Shown here piece after piece: positions 1-13,249 of a stretch of 64,000 nt of DNA (within the stretch, counting starts at the first letter, position 1; every line of letters starts with the position of its first letter). The position numbers were made by a program, and so were the translations under genes. The notes beneath the pieces were generated by a model, which saw only the letters and a program-made list of their open reading frames with translations, had not been told where the DNA came from and ran no database searches. The stretch is from the NCBI GenBank assembly GCA_947179485.1, contig OX359247.1:40214801-40278800 (forward strand), read 5' to 3'. This DNA is from Allacma fusca. Lineage: Eukaryota > Arthropoda > Collembola > Symphypleona > Sminthuridae.

Positions 1-1281
1 AGTGGCGTCTATCTCTCCACGACAATAGTATCTCCCAGGTGCCTTATCAACTGTCAAATGGTACAGGTTATACAACAGGAGTTGCTATGTGTCTCCCCGT
101 CATTAGTACAAATGTCTTCGGGGTTATGGCTTCTCTCCTATCTTTTACATGTGATTGTGAGACAAGGCTTGAATTCGTTAAGGAATCCTATAAATATTGA
201 CTTACACCGTCAGGCTTCTCCTACCCTTGCATATCCTTGTCTATGTACTGTACGACACTCAACTATATAGTATCTACATATGCACGTGAACATAGGACGT
301 AAGGAGGAAGACCAGAGGAAACCAGTGGATTCCAGAATTACAGGATAAATGTCTAATCTTAACCAATACACCAGATTATATTATATGATTGGGGGGACGA
401 TATAGCTCAAAACAACACTTAGTCCCGATACCAGGCCAGATCTACACAGTCTCTTAAATATATGACATGGATTAGATACATGGACTGATAGATGTATAAT
501 TACATGTTTCAACTCTTGCGTAATCCGTAATACAAAAGTCAATGCAAAGATGCTCCTATCAGGGTGATCTTATTCTGGGATCCCACAGTGTGTAATGTAT
601 ACATTGAGACGAGACTGGAGGAGCTCAACTCCTGTTCACTCATACAAGGAGTAAGCAAGTAATCAATGTATAATCTATAATAATGGTGAATAGGACAGTA
701 GCTTGAGCGTCAAGGGGGTACTTCATCCTAGGAGAGCCATGTAACCAAATATAACCGTATATATTCACACATATGGAAAAAAAACTCCTATACAATGAAC
801 AATGGAGCTAAAACGTGGGTACTCTCAGGAAACAATACGTTATATATGACTAGGAGAGAGAGAGAGAGAGGATTTGAGCCATCCAATATGTATCAGACAT
901 GGTCATATTCTAAAACTAAGAGCGACGAGGGAGGCTGATGGCTCTCACGCAAAATGCACTTAAACTTAGTGTGTGTCTAGCTCCAATGTGTCTAGTTCCA
1001 GGAGAAACGGTTACTATGAGGATACGAGAGAGAGAGAGAACACATCACCTCGTTCCGTGTGCACGTTTATTTTTTTCTATCCCGAACACGCGCATGCATA
1101 ACACTAGGAGCTCTATAGATACAATTTCCAGGTTTTTAGTAGTTTCACATCAACCCTGTCTGTGCGTATGTACTCTTCCCTGTTCCTATTTTTTACGGAA
1201 AAAAAACATGAGAGAGAGACCCGGTATAGATACATCACACTATAACTTATGGGCAAATAGAAATACACTGGAGTTCTTCCA

Positions 1282-1340
1282 GCACACACACACAAAAACA
1301 CACACACACACACAGCACAGCACAGCCCAGCACAGCACAG
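1282..1340. repeat. Compound (CA)n / CACAG repeat
   Basis: A CA tract interrupted by AAAA passes into at least four GCACA pentamers with one GCCCA variant. Confidence 0.9.
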
Positions 1341-1619
1341 TAGTCCCAGTACGAAAAGCTATACCATGCTGTTATGTAGCTCTCATAGTGGCTGGGATAC
1401 ACAATAAAAGTAAATCCATTTTTTATTCGGGTACGCATACCTGCCCCTTCTCCGACTGGTTTATCAGATGGAAATCCAAATGACATTGCCCATGTGTTTT
1501 TCCCATATAATCATTAATGGCAATGGGCCATGTACACTTATATTTATACACTCTGTCTCCCTTTGTATATTTTTTCTGGGAGCTGGCATATGGAGTTATA
1601 CTACTAAAAGCCAGAGAAT

Positions 1620-1635
1620 GAGAGAGAGAGAGAAA

Positions 1636-1669
<34 letters not shown>
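1620..1669. repeat. (GA)n microsatellite
   Basis: A nearly pure GA tract with two interruptions. Confidence 0.95.
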
Positions 1670-1671
<2 letters not shown>

Positions 1672-2318
1672 ACAGCCAATCTTTTCAAAGGAGGGGTCTC
1701 AACTCCACTCAAGGGCGTACCATCAAAAATGGGCGTTTTGAATTTTACCTTCAACCGAGCAAATTCACAAGTAATGCAATGAAATGTGAACAACTAACTT
1801 GTACATACATAGATACATACATACACGAGCTATTATATGCACTTCCCTGGACGCTTCCTACCCCAAGTCCTATGCCCTCCTATGTACAAAAAACACATAT
1901 CAAATGAATGTGTATCTATACGATTGAACCTATTTGCATACCGCATTATAACACTTATGCAATCTCACTCAGACAAATTTTTCACGTACGGCCAGTGTTT
2001 TGGTGCACGCAAATTTTTACGTATCTACTTATATTAAATTGGACGGTTAAGCCACCTCAAATTTACCATTTACAGCATTACCTGGCCCGTACTTGAGTTC
2101 CGATAGGCACAACTTATAGGAATGGAATGGGAACGCATCCAGAGAGATAGCCTATACATATCTATGTATAATTATATGTATGTACTACGTATGAAAAACT
2201 AATACACATATTTCAATGCATAGTAAATTTAAATGTTTGATTGGTACATAATAATATATATGATTATATCTATAGATTTTATTCATATGCATGCCCCTAT
2301 GCCTATCTATCTAACCAA

Positions 2319-2322
<4 letters not shown>

Positions 2323-2366
<44 letters not shown>
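2323..2366. repeat. (AC)n microsatellite
   Basis: An uninterrupted AC tract, 22 units. Confidence 0.97.
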
Positions 2367-2368
<2 letters not shown>

Positions 2369-5300
2369 AAAATTCTATACCACCAAGTTGATTTAGGCAC
2401 GCGTAATCTTTCTTAGCATCTCTTGTTTGATTCCTAACTGTTGTTTTCTTATCGTTTAGCTCCACATATAAAAATATGTACTTATAGGCCGGATTTATGT
2501 ATATGAATCTATGAAAACACTTGTATAAGAATAAATAACTCGTGGTTTTTTTTCTCGGCTCCGTAATTATACAAATAAAATCGAGTTTCGTCCGCAAATC
2601 ATTACATCCACCACGCTCACGTATTTCATATTAGAGTTGTAGACGTGTAGTATGTATGTATGTATGTATGTACGGGGGACTGTTCCTATAGTAGACTCAG
2701 GTAAATACACACCACGTTTTTCCTCTCGGATGGTAAGAAATTCATGTCCCTGTACATCTGGAAACTCTGCTGTACAGTACATATGTACATACATGATAAT
2801 ATGTACAACTGCACAAGTGGATACATCTTTTAGCAAATGCTTGTCAAAGTTAGATGTCTGTGTACATAAAAAAAAAATTATACATGATTTCAGTTCAGCC
2901 AAGGAAAAGATTTCTCACGTGACATTCCGATGAGCATATGTTTTACATCTATACTTCATCATACAGGCCGTCATTAAATCGTACAAGGGAGATAGTGACT
3001 TTGTTTACGAGTCAACCTATAAGTAATTACGCATAGATAGATACATAGATAGATAGATACATTTGTAAGGGAAATTGTTCATAGTAGTGACTATGGGCTC
3101 ATGGGGCTGGTTCGGAAATTTTGCAGTTGGTGAAAATAATGTGGAGTAGAGAGAAAAAGAAAAATGACAAGAGTTGTTACAAATACGTATGTACATAGAT
3201 ATATAGAGACACGCTGATGAGGCTTACATGGAGATAATTGTATAAATGGAGTATGGATAATTCAGTGGCTGTTGATGGACACCACATGGCCATTTACTCT
3301 GAGCTCATACATGGAGATAATAATAAAAGGGTATAATAACCGAGGAAATCATCAAATATGGGTGGCTATTACTGCCTCTTTTTCCATATTGATGGTCAAT
3401 TATTCGCCAATGAACACACACTCTACCAAGGATTGATAAACACATGTAAAATACATACATACAGTAGGAGAGAGCCCCGTCGTACGTAACAGTAACGACA
3501 CATATGTCAATAAACGTCTCCCCCTGGGAAGTACCAATTGTGGATCAAATTCCCGAGCAATTAGTCTCTGACTATTATATCTAGATATTAGTCTTCTCTC
3601 CCTATTTGTAGTCCCAACATAGTCCTAGCCGTGCAGTAGTCGTCGTCCGTCCGTCCCAGAGACCGATTTGTAAAGTATTGGTCCATTCATTAATAATATT
3701 ATCTATCCTTGCCATTGAGACTGGTAATTTGGGTGGATGGGCATAGATACATACATTACGTACATAGGGACACTACGCATGCAAATAAAAGCATGCCATA
3801 ATCAAAGGGATTTGTTGCATAAATTACAAATCAAGTTCTGTCATGACTACAACCAACCATAGGGATTCACGTTTTCTCATTTTTTCCCCCCTTCTTTCCT
3901 TCATAGCGTAATGTATTAGTCATATAAATTATAGCTTTATCTCGGGTGTGAATCTCCCAGTGATATAAACGTGTCATTGGCATTGCATTCTCTCCTTTGT
4001 GCTAATATTTCATATTTTTCAACAGTATTTTATTGTCTTTGTAACTGCCCACAGAGATACGCATATAAGTATATATGAATCTGTTCCTACTTTTATCCCA
4101 ACCACACACTCCATGATTAATAGTACTATTTTATGCCCCACTCCTGTAGGTAGGTACACACACATTTATACGGAACTATTTACACCGGCAGACAAATTGA
4201 TTGGTGAGGAAAAGTCTCTTACGAAGTCGTAAACTGAGTCTTTACCTTTAATTTGCAAAAATATGAGGTGTCTCAAAAGAGACGGTATATATCTATAACC
4301 ACAGCCGTATGATTATATTTAATGTAGCTCTAATGTAACAACCTATTGTTACTTGGACTTAAAACTACCTCAACAGTCTTGTCCTTTACCACGTGTGTGT
4401 GTATTTACTCAATTCCTGAATACACTGTCCTGTACAGTATTATATAGTGGAGTTTTGCCTTTGCACGTGAGTATTATTATGGTCATAAGTATGGAGCACA
4501 TAACATGGCAAATAGTACGGAGCTGTAGTGTGCTAATATACAAATGGAAGGTTAAGGAACAACTGCACCCACATACGGGACAGATAAGATCGCCACTTAT
4601 TCCCTCATTCGCACTTTAAAATTAAAAAGGGCTTATCTCCCATTGAAATAGAGGGATAATGTGCACATGCTACTATCAGCAGCCACACTTGAACTACACA
4701 AACCATAGGATAATATATAGTCCAGGTGTAGATAGCCCATAAAGTATAGGAAATATTGAGTGTAATTTTTGCAATTATTTGCAATTTTCACATCATACAC
4801 TATCCTTTGCATATTATCTTGTTTTTTTTTTTTACTCAACACAAGAAACTTACAAATCATGTGTTTTTACCCTTGTTTTTATCTATATGGGGGAAAAAAA
4901 CTATCGCAAGTGATAATATTGCATGCTTGGGACTTTATATCTACACATGACCATATGCATTTCTCTGAGTATTCCTGATCCTTGGGTATTAAGGGAGAAT
5001 CCTATGTTCTTTTCTTTAAAGACAAATGTTTTTTTTTCAGGTTTACTCTAAGTAGATACAATCAATTAAAATTCCGTATGTACATACAATGTGAGGTATA
5101 GATGTAAGATTTTAGTTGGGGTTGTAGTAAAATGTAGTTTGAGGACAACTATGGCACACGACGCTTGGGAAAAGGAAGGGAAATGTGATTCATTGAGGTC
5201 TGCGTGGCAATTATTCAAGGCGGGAGTGACAGTTTAAAATTTTAATAGTGACCTCATCTGTCGCCATGACTCACAGTTCCGGTCATCATCACTATTTATC

Positions 5301-8300
5301 TTCCAGCCACAAATTCAAGCTACCGCATTTCACTGGGGCCAGAGTATATACGTACGCTCAGCCACCCTTCACACGCGATTCTACAGTACTTGTAGGGTTT
5401 AGTTGTTAGAAGTTAGGTTAGATATTCAAATTTTGTAGAGATAAGTATATCTACACCTGAGCTTCTGTACATTATAGTCCTGGGATGGAGTCCATTAAAG
5501 GAGTACATATTTAAACGAGCCTAACTGCTTCCCCTGTTAAGACCTGACAATTAACTGTACTTATGCATTAATTTGTAATACCAATATCTACATATGAGCT
5601 ACTGTAAATTTCATGATGCCTGAACCAATGTTTTACAAAATGCTGTGCTCATTATCTCAAAATAGAAGAGTAAATACCTCGGCCCAGCTCTATGGAGACT
5701 CCGGCTGGAGAAAAAGTAACAGCTCTAACCAAGTGTTAAGGATAGAGACTAAATTGCTCGGAGAGGGGAGTATCTACCTCAAGGAGTTATAGAACGTATA
5801 TATATCTATCCTAATTTCTGATACAAAAACAATCATACTACTATAGTCTTAACACGGGCTAGGAATTTGGGCCAAAGGTATATATCTAAAACACACTCTT
5901 CTAGACATATACATTCTAGGTATAAGGCTCCACTGCAGACTTCCACTCTGTTGTGGCAGGAATTGGAAGTTGGAGTTAAATGGGAATGGACATATAATTA
6001 GAGCTACAATTACACCTCCAATTATTCCTCCGTGTACTCCTATCGATTCATTTAGGTGGTGTAGTCCCCGGAGTAAGTGCGGGACAAAACACTGTAGTTA
6101 GAGGCAAACTTGTCATATAATTTTGTCGCGCATTGATTTATCAATGCAATCAGTCCAACACACTAGTCCAGTGGAACATGAATGAGTGCAAATGAATGTG
6201 GCAATTAAAAGCACACTGTACCTTTCTACAGAGAGCAGTTCTAGTACTACAAACGCTCTTTTCCCAGTCCTGTCACATACATATAGCAGCTGGCCATTAT
6301 TCCCTATTCCTACATCTAGATACCTTACATCTCCCCGTAAAATTACCTATAAAAATATCCAAGCTTACACACTGTATCAGTAGGTATGAATACGCAAAAA
6401 AAAATCTAGACAGTTATAATACTATCAGAATTTGGTTCCCTCATTCCTCTCCTACTTTGGACTGGTACACATACACACACACACACAAAAAAGAGAGCGA
6501 GGCTCTCGGAAGGGTGAAACTTCGGAACTAATATTATTATTCAAAATTGAACCTTTTAATTACTGAAATTTCGGGGCGGTTAGAAGAGTATGGAAAAAGT
6601 AGAGGAATGACTGCCGCTCGGGAAAGGTACACACACAAGGAATTACAATATTACAAAAGTGGGGGAGTTTGAAAAAAAAAAGTTGAAGTGGCTGACTGAC
6701 TGAGAGTGTAAGAGAAGTAGAGGATAAAGGTGTGGCTGAACATGTCCATAAGAAGAGAGTCCCGTCTGACAGATTAAGTCTCCGTCCGTGTGTATGTCAG
6801 TGTGAGCAAGTCTCTCGTGAGGGAGACGATGATGATGAGAGAGAGTTAAAAAAAAATCCTCAAGAACCAACACACACACACACACAGTTGCTTTGTTATT
6901 TAAAAGAATAAGAAAATGGAAAGTACTTGGAAATCATATGAGGTGTATGTACATACATACATATGTGCCCAATCCTTATGTATACACATAGTGACGTTGG
7001 AGCCTGGGCTCTATGATGAGGGAGTACCTGTCTTAAATTTGTGGTAGTAGCAGGCAAGAAGGGGTATGAGCTCCTTCCCAATACAAAATGCCCTATCTAA
7101 TCTAAACGGGTTGCTTCCAAGTGCCAAGTGCTATTTAACCTTGTTGTGTAACGCACCGTAATTGCAAGTACACAAGTAGGGTCAATTCCAAATACACGCA
7201 CCATTCTCCTTCCAGCCATTCCGTTTCCTTTGAAATATACCCAACTCTGTTGTATACACAAATATTTAAATACTCGCATAGCTAGTATCCACCTATAGAT
7301 AATTATACATATGTCATTATACTTATTGTTCCCATATCTATATAGGAGTCATCATCCAACAATTTTCTTATTTTCGGATGCTTTTAATTTAATAGTAAGT
7401 ATCCATATCCCAGTGGTGTAGTCCTGGGCTTGAGACTTGAGAGCCATAGCAGTAAAACACATCAGACCGGGAAATGCAATTTACTAAATAAATATTTAGG
7501 ACTGTAATACTATGTAGATTTCTATCTGAACTCATCAACTGAGCACAGTTGAGCCAACAGTGCCTGATTAAGGCTGTATCTATGTTGAGGAAAGGGAAAC
7601 TTGAAAAACGGTAAGGTCACAAAATGGTAAACTTAGTCGAAAACCTGGGTTCATAACGTTAATTGAATTCCCAGCGAATTTCTTGGGAATATTTTCTAAT
7701 TTAAAATGCTTAGCATATATGCTGAGTAGTCGAAAATAAGGCATTAATGGCCATTTAGCATGCTTCCATGCGGGCTGAGTCCTTTGGAAAATATAGGGGA
7801 ATAGCTATTACTCATGCCAACTCATGTAAAATGCATGGCAATTATGGAGTATCAAGTTAGCAGAGATACAACTATAGTCACCTTGTTTTTTATAGCTCCT
7901 TCCCATACAGACACCTCCTATATTTAAATACAACAAGGGAGCAACTGCCGATTAATGGACGGAACTCATAGCATATATAGGTAGGTAGTTAGGTATTAAG
8001 CAGGGAATTTTAACAAAGGAGAGTTGAAATTCCTTTCCCCCAAAACAAATAATACTTTGGAACGGTTATTCTCTCTCTCTGTAAAAAAAAATATGTGTAG
8101 GAAGTCCCTAGTTGTTTTTAAACCATGGAGTAAGTACATCTACACAGGGATAACAATAGGCTGAGTTCCCATAGTAGAGTCCTATTAGAGTCTGGATAGT
8201 TATGAGTGCGATTTTTTTAAAAATATGTATGTAATTATTATAGTTTACATTACGCATACATAGTATTGTAAGTTAATGTACGTAATTAATGAAAGGGGAA

Positions 8301-9642
8301 GTATACATGTTAAAAATATTTAACGGGGGGAATTTTCAAAGGAAAATTTTCAATTCACTTGTCACAAAAAAAAATCCGGAATTTATACAAGAGGGCAAGC
8401 AAGAAAAAAGAAGTTCCTGTATATAAGAGCTGATGATCATTTTGCTTCAAGTAATAAAAACAATTGAAACGTTGCAAATAAATAAGTGGCTTGAGCTTGT
8501 CAAGTGCGTCGGTCCAAGTCAAGACAAGTCTTTGGTGTCGGTGGCTTAGCGGTTGGGTTTCTGTAAGTAACTGTTTTAATATAGAGAGAGAGACTCAAGG
8601 ATGTGTTATATAATATGTATTTTCTGGAAACCAGTGAACTTTTTTTTTTAAAAAAATGTAGATATAATGTATTATTATTTGAATGAAGAGGGGAAAAAGA
8701 AGAAGTAGAGCTAGAATGAAGAGAAAATGATACTCTGGTAGTTGGAGTTCTTGGATTTCAGACGTACTATGTATATATACATATGTACATATTTACATAT
8801 ACAAGTTACATCCATAGATATATTTTACAGAAGCGTTCCGCAACATGTCTTCTTCATTTCATTTCATTGCAATCGAGCAGCACAACACGTTCCGGCTTTT
8901 TGCGTCACATGCAGTAGGTACATATATACTCATAATTATATATAGATGTCTATATACATACCAAAATACTCCTGAACATGTACTGTTAAATGTACGTTGA
9001 AACATGCATCACTTAAGGTATCCTGCTATTATACACCGGGGGTCTACATACATACATATATATAGATAATACAGTCTTGTAAATATAATAGTTTTATAGA
9101 TATGCATGCATTGAAGCCCAAAAGAATGAAAGGTTCATATTTCTTAATTATATTTTTTCTGAATTAAATCTTCCTCGACCAAACTGGTTTTGTTGTTAGT
9201 AAATCCATTTTCTTATATTTTCCGCATTTTGAGGTTCATTATTGGGATTTTATTTGTTTAGCCCCCATAACGCCGCTGCCGCTGAGAAATCCTTCCAGAT
9301 TTGTTTCACGCATTATATAAGCAAAAGTTCCTTCGAATCCCGTCCACATTTTTCTTTTGCTATATATTTTTTTTCTCCCAAAAAAATAATTTTTTGAAAT
9401 ATTGACTGCCTTTTAAAGGCGAGGGAGATTTATGTGGACTTGAGAGCGAGACAGAGACAGGATTGACTAAAAAGTGTGTCTCTTTCAAGTTCTGTCTCGG
9501 TGTATATTTTCTGGACTTAATCCTCGTCTCCTTAACAACTTACAAATAAACCCAGCATTGTGTACAAACACTCGTTCCCTTCCCATTACACAGCATGCTG
9601 TTGTTTAGTTCCTATAGAGTTGGGCCTAACTGAAGAGAGGAG

Positions 9643-9643
<1 letters not shown>

Positions 9644-9681
<38 letters not shown>
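9644..9681. repeat. (CA)n microsatellite
   Basis: A perfect CA tract of about 19 units. Confidence 0.97.
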
Positions 9682-9686
<5 letters not shown>

Positions 9687-10545
9687 TATGAAGGGAGTCA
9701 AGCAGGCTGAAGTTGGCAAGACATGGTTAAAAAACTTTGCTGGTTCGTCAGTCGAACATTTTTTATGTGCATCTCTCTCCCTTTGAAACTGATTGTGTGT
9801 ACAGTAAGGTAGGAATAGTAGAGGAGCTAATCTTATCTAGATCCTTAATCAAAATGTTCAGCCATTCACTCCAAGTTGTTTCTCTGTCTGTTTTTTTAAA
9901 CTCTCATGCCTCATCCCTACAATTCCTATATTAAAACTTGGAAGACTACGTATCATCATCATCCCCATGCTTGCAATCCTAAAAGTTGGATATTTTGTAA
10001 TTTTTTTTCTCTCCCAAAAATTTGTGTGCACAAAAACCGTTGAGAACTAGGAAATTAGAAAATACATGGTAATTTGACTTAATACATAATTTTCTGATGG
10101 GATCTTTCAAGCCATGCTGATGCAATCGTACGCTTTGTTAGACTTTCTTATACGCACTAATTTTCCCTTACGGTTTACAAAAGCCCCGCTGAAAATTAAA
10201 AAAAAAGCAGTCAATTTCTCTACGTGCAGTTCACTCTGGGCGATATATGTACGAACTACTCATATGCTTTGCATTTATCAGCAAAGATGCGTGTAAATAT
10301 TAGTGTGCAAGTGCCAGGTTGAGTGTTTAAACAGGATTTAGATCGTACTTGTTTATTTTTTTTTAAATAGTCAAAGGTGAAGATTGCCACTCTTGAATCA
10401 TTTACAAGGAGCTTGAGCATGTGTTATAACAGGTATAGGAATCTGCATAATAATTCCATTAAAGCATTCTAAAACAAGACTAAACGAGATTTGGGAATCC
10501 AATTTTACGCCATTGCTCAGAGCCATCCAATCTAAGGATGAGTAA

Positions 10546-10573
10546 ACCTGGTTGATCCTGCCACTTGTCACAT
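10546..10573 (+). repeat. 18S-rRNA-like repeat tail, isolated copy
   Basis: ACCTGGTTGATCCTGCCA is identical over 18 bases to the conserved 5' end of eukaryotic 18S rRNA, then diverges (CTTGTCACATTAG). No head is recognisable 75-80 bases upstream and no further 18S sequence follows, so it is not an rRNA gene. It is most likely a 5'-truncated member of the repeat family seen at 12.8 and 27.6 kb. Confidence 0.5.
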
Positions 10574-12730
10574 TAGAAGCAACTCCGACATTAGTCAATT
10601 CCATTGACGTGTTTGATTTGCAATTTACCTCCCTAACAAACGAGCTTATCGAGCTTCATTGTAATTCCAGTAATTGGTTCTGACGTGAAATTAATTTACT
10701 TGTAAGGCTCAAATGTTTTAGTATTAAGGGAACATTTCTAATTTCCCACTCTGTACATAAAAATTTCCAAGACACTCTCTAGGGTTCAGGCATGTCACCC
10801 GTCAAAACTGTGATGTTTTTTCACACCACTCAACCTAAAGGACGGAAGCTTTTTGTACAAGGAGCAGGTTCTGATAGGAGGTGTAAAATAAATTAGCGAA
10901 ATTTCTCTCAATTAGTATTCATTAATTATAGCTTTCGTCTCCTTCAAAAATATTTCCCAAAGGAATTAATAACTTCAGTTTGTAGAAGTGGTTCCAGGTC
11001 CAAGGTTAACTCTGTATGTATTCCCAGTAGTCAAAAACCTGTCTCATGGAAGCTTTTTAGTAGTATGACATTATTGCTATTAAATGCTTTGCTGGACTCT
11101 AGTGTGCCATTCATTTCATATTGAATTACTCTGAGAAAAGGGGAAATCGGTAAGTAAATATAATAATTTGTCTGTGGGTATAATTTACAAGAAAAATAAA
11201 GAAAGAAAATTGTACTGATAGGGATGATTTGTCTAGTAAGGCCTCCTTTTGTATTACAGTATTGGGAACTGATCGGGACAAGTTATCCTTGATTATCAGG
11301 TTGGATTATTAACGACTCTAAAATATTCATGGGAAGTGGAGTTTAACCAAGTTTTTCTAAGTAAGGGCAAAATGAATGCCAATTTTTAGCAATCAGTGCT
11401 CACAAGAGAATTACGCCGTCAACTCCCCTTTTTCTATCCTCAGCATGCATTTATTTATTGATGTTATATTTATGTATGTGGATTCCTCAATTGCTGTACA
11501 TTGACAAGGAACATCCAACTTAGATAGTAGTTCCATAATTCAAATACCTCTGCATTCTTCACAAACTAATAATCTTTACAGGCATATAGGAGTCCTACGG
11601 CTTGGAGACTTGGAGCAAATCAGAAGGAAGGACTGAAGCATTAGTTTTGTATTTAGTTAGTATGTGTTTGTTTGTGATTGACTTATATATATCTATAGAT
11701 ATATTTCTAGAATGCCATTACTGTGAATAGCAAAGAAGGTCTGATGGGAAACCTATATGAGGATGGTGAAGTGTGTATGGAAGAAGGAATGGCGACTCAT
11801 GTGATTTTATCTCTGTACATTCACAGAGTGCAATCGAAAAAGCCCATCATGTGTCTCCCATTCAATCAAACTTATTCATTTATTTATGCACAAAACCTTT
11901 TCTGCTGGCTTCAACTACCACTGCCAACCACCCTCTTTCAATTCTTACCTTTCAATAATATCTCTCCTAAAGTCTATTCTATTTTCTTACCATCACCATT
12001 CCATTAAAAGTCACATTGTAGTCCCCATGTATTTCCTGAGACATCGGGTATAGATACAGAGGAGATGTAAGGCATGAAATTATATGGGGGAAATATGATG
12101 CAACAATGAATTGTTACTAGTGGAAATTTGTTCTCGTAGGCCCCTAACAATGTTAAGAATATAAAGTGTTCTTAATGTGCTTAATGCTAGTCTTCCCAAG
12201 TTATAATTACCATATAAACAAAGTCCTCTAATAGTTCACAGTCCACCTTTCTTTATCCTATGCATTATTGTTCCTGTTTACCTTTCCATTGCAATGTATT
12301 AACTTGGCTTCTGGGATGATTTAAAATTTATATATGCCAGGAAGTTTCATAGAGAGAGAGAGAGAGAGAGACTCTCAAGGGAGAAAAATGGTCAAATAAA
12401 AGAGTGACACCCACATTCAACACACAAAACCCGAACAATTACGGATTTTCTCTTGAATTTTTCATGCCTTCCTTCTCACTCCGTTGCGTCCCATCCCAGC
12501 CCTCTCTTTAACTACTACTCCTTATTTACAACTGCGTGCGTATTAGTAGCCCATCCACTACGCATCCTTTTACAATACAAAGCTTTACAAGAGAGCTCTG
12601 GCTCTCAAAGGAAACCACGGCACTCACATAAGGTTTCCTATTTATTAGGAATAATAATAATATAGTACAGGGAACATGCATTTGACTGGGCCAGCACACA
12701 CAGTCACAGATCCCATCATTCCGACTTTTA

Positions 12731-12831
12731 ATGAGTACTTGGAGGATTAACCAGGTAACCATCTTAATAACAAGGAGCTGATCAGAAGAATAACAATCAG
12801 ACAACTGCTTTCTACCACTGAATCACCAATG
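12731..12831 (-). mobile_element. Composite SINE-like repeat, near-complete copy (tRNA-Gly-like head plus 18S-like tail)
   Basis: On the minus strand the head CATTGGTGATTCAGTGGTAG begins at 12831 and resembles the 5' half of tRNA-Gly (GGTTCAGTGGTAGAAT). At 12756, 75 bases on, comes ACCTGGTTAATCCTCCAAGT, which agrees with the 5' end of 18S rRNA at about 21 of 25 positions by eye. The same two blocks in the same order and spacing occur at 27647. No poly-A tail or target-site duplication was identified. Confidence 0.6.
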
Positions 12832-13189
12832 AATACACGTTATAATCTTATTGTTAGTCTAAAATTAACTCCGGCCTAACGGTTGCAGTATACGAAAGAT
12901 GATTTCAACGCCGGCCTTCCCTGTATGTACATATAGCCAGCCTTAAAATTATTACAGCTATACAATCTAACTTTACTTCGAAGATGAATAGGAATTGTAA
13001 GGATTTTGCCAAATACCTCTGGCTCTTCTCAAACTGAGTCGTGAGAAGTTGAAGGCACTTAGGCACAAAACTCGTTGATGTGGTTTGCACTGACATATCG
13101 TGGTACCGCCAGTTGTTAAACTACAGGAACTGCATTCTAAAGTTTAATCGCTAATCCATGTAAATATTTGTACAAAATAGTAGCGTGGC

Positions 13190-13249
13190 AGGCATGTCTA
13201 CTGACAGGATCAACCAGGTAATGGATAAGTAAATCGCTAATGAATACAT
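13190..13249 (-). mobile_element. SINE-like repeat, internally shortened copy
   Basis: The minus strand reads ACCTGGTTGATCCTGTCAGT from 13219, then AGACATG. That is about 23 of 25 positions of the 18S rRNA 5' end. A head-like CATTAGCGATTTA begins about 22 bases earlier, preceded by GTATT as in the copy at 12831. The usual 75-80 base spacing is therefore reduced by about 50 bases. Confidence 0.5.

Noticed and set aside
1113-1483. Overlapping open frames rich in Cys, Val and His over the CA repeat
   Set aside because: They are translations of microsatellite DNA in several frames without coding character.
3030-3062. Tandem GATA tetranucleotides as autoregulatory GATA-factor sites
   Set aside because: GATA and TACA tetramers are scattered across the window as simple sequence; nothing distinguishes this run as a binding cluster.
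10546-10573. 18S rRNA gene start
   Set aside because: Similarity stops after about 18-25 bases and no further rRNA sequence follows; the same fragment recurs elsewhere as a repeat.
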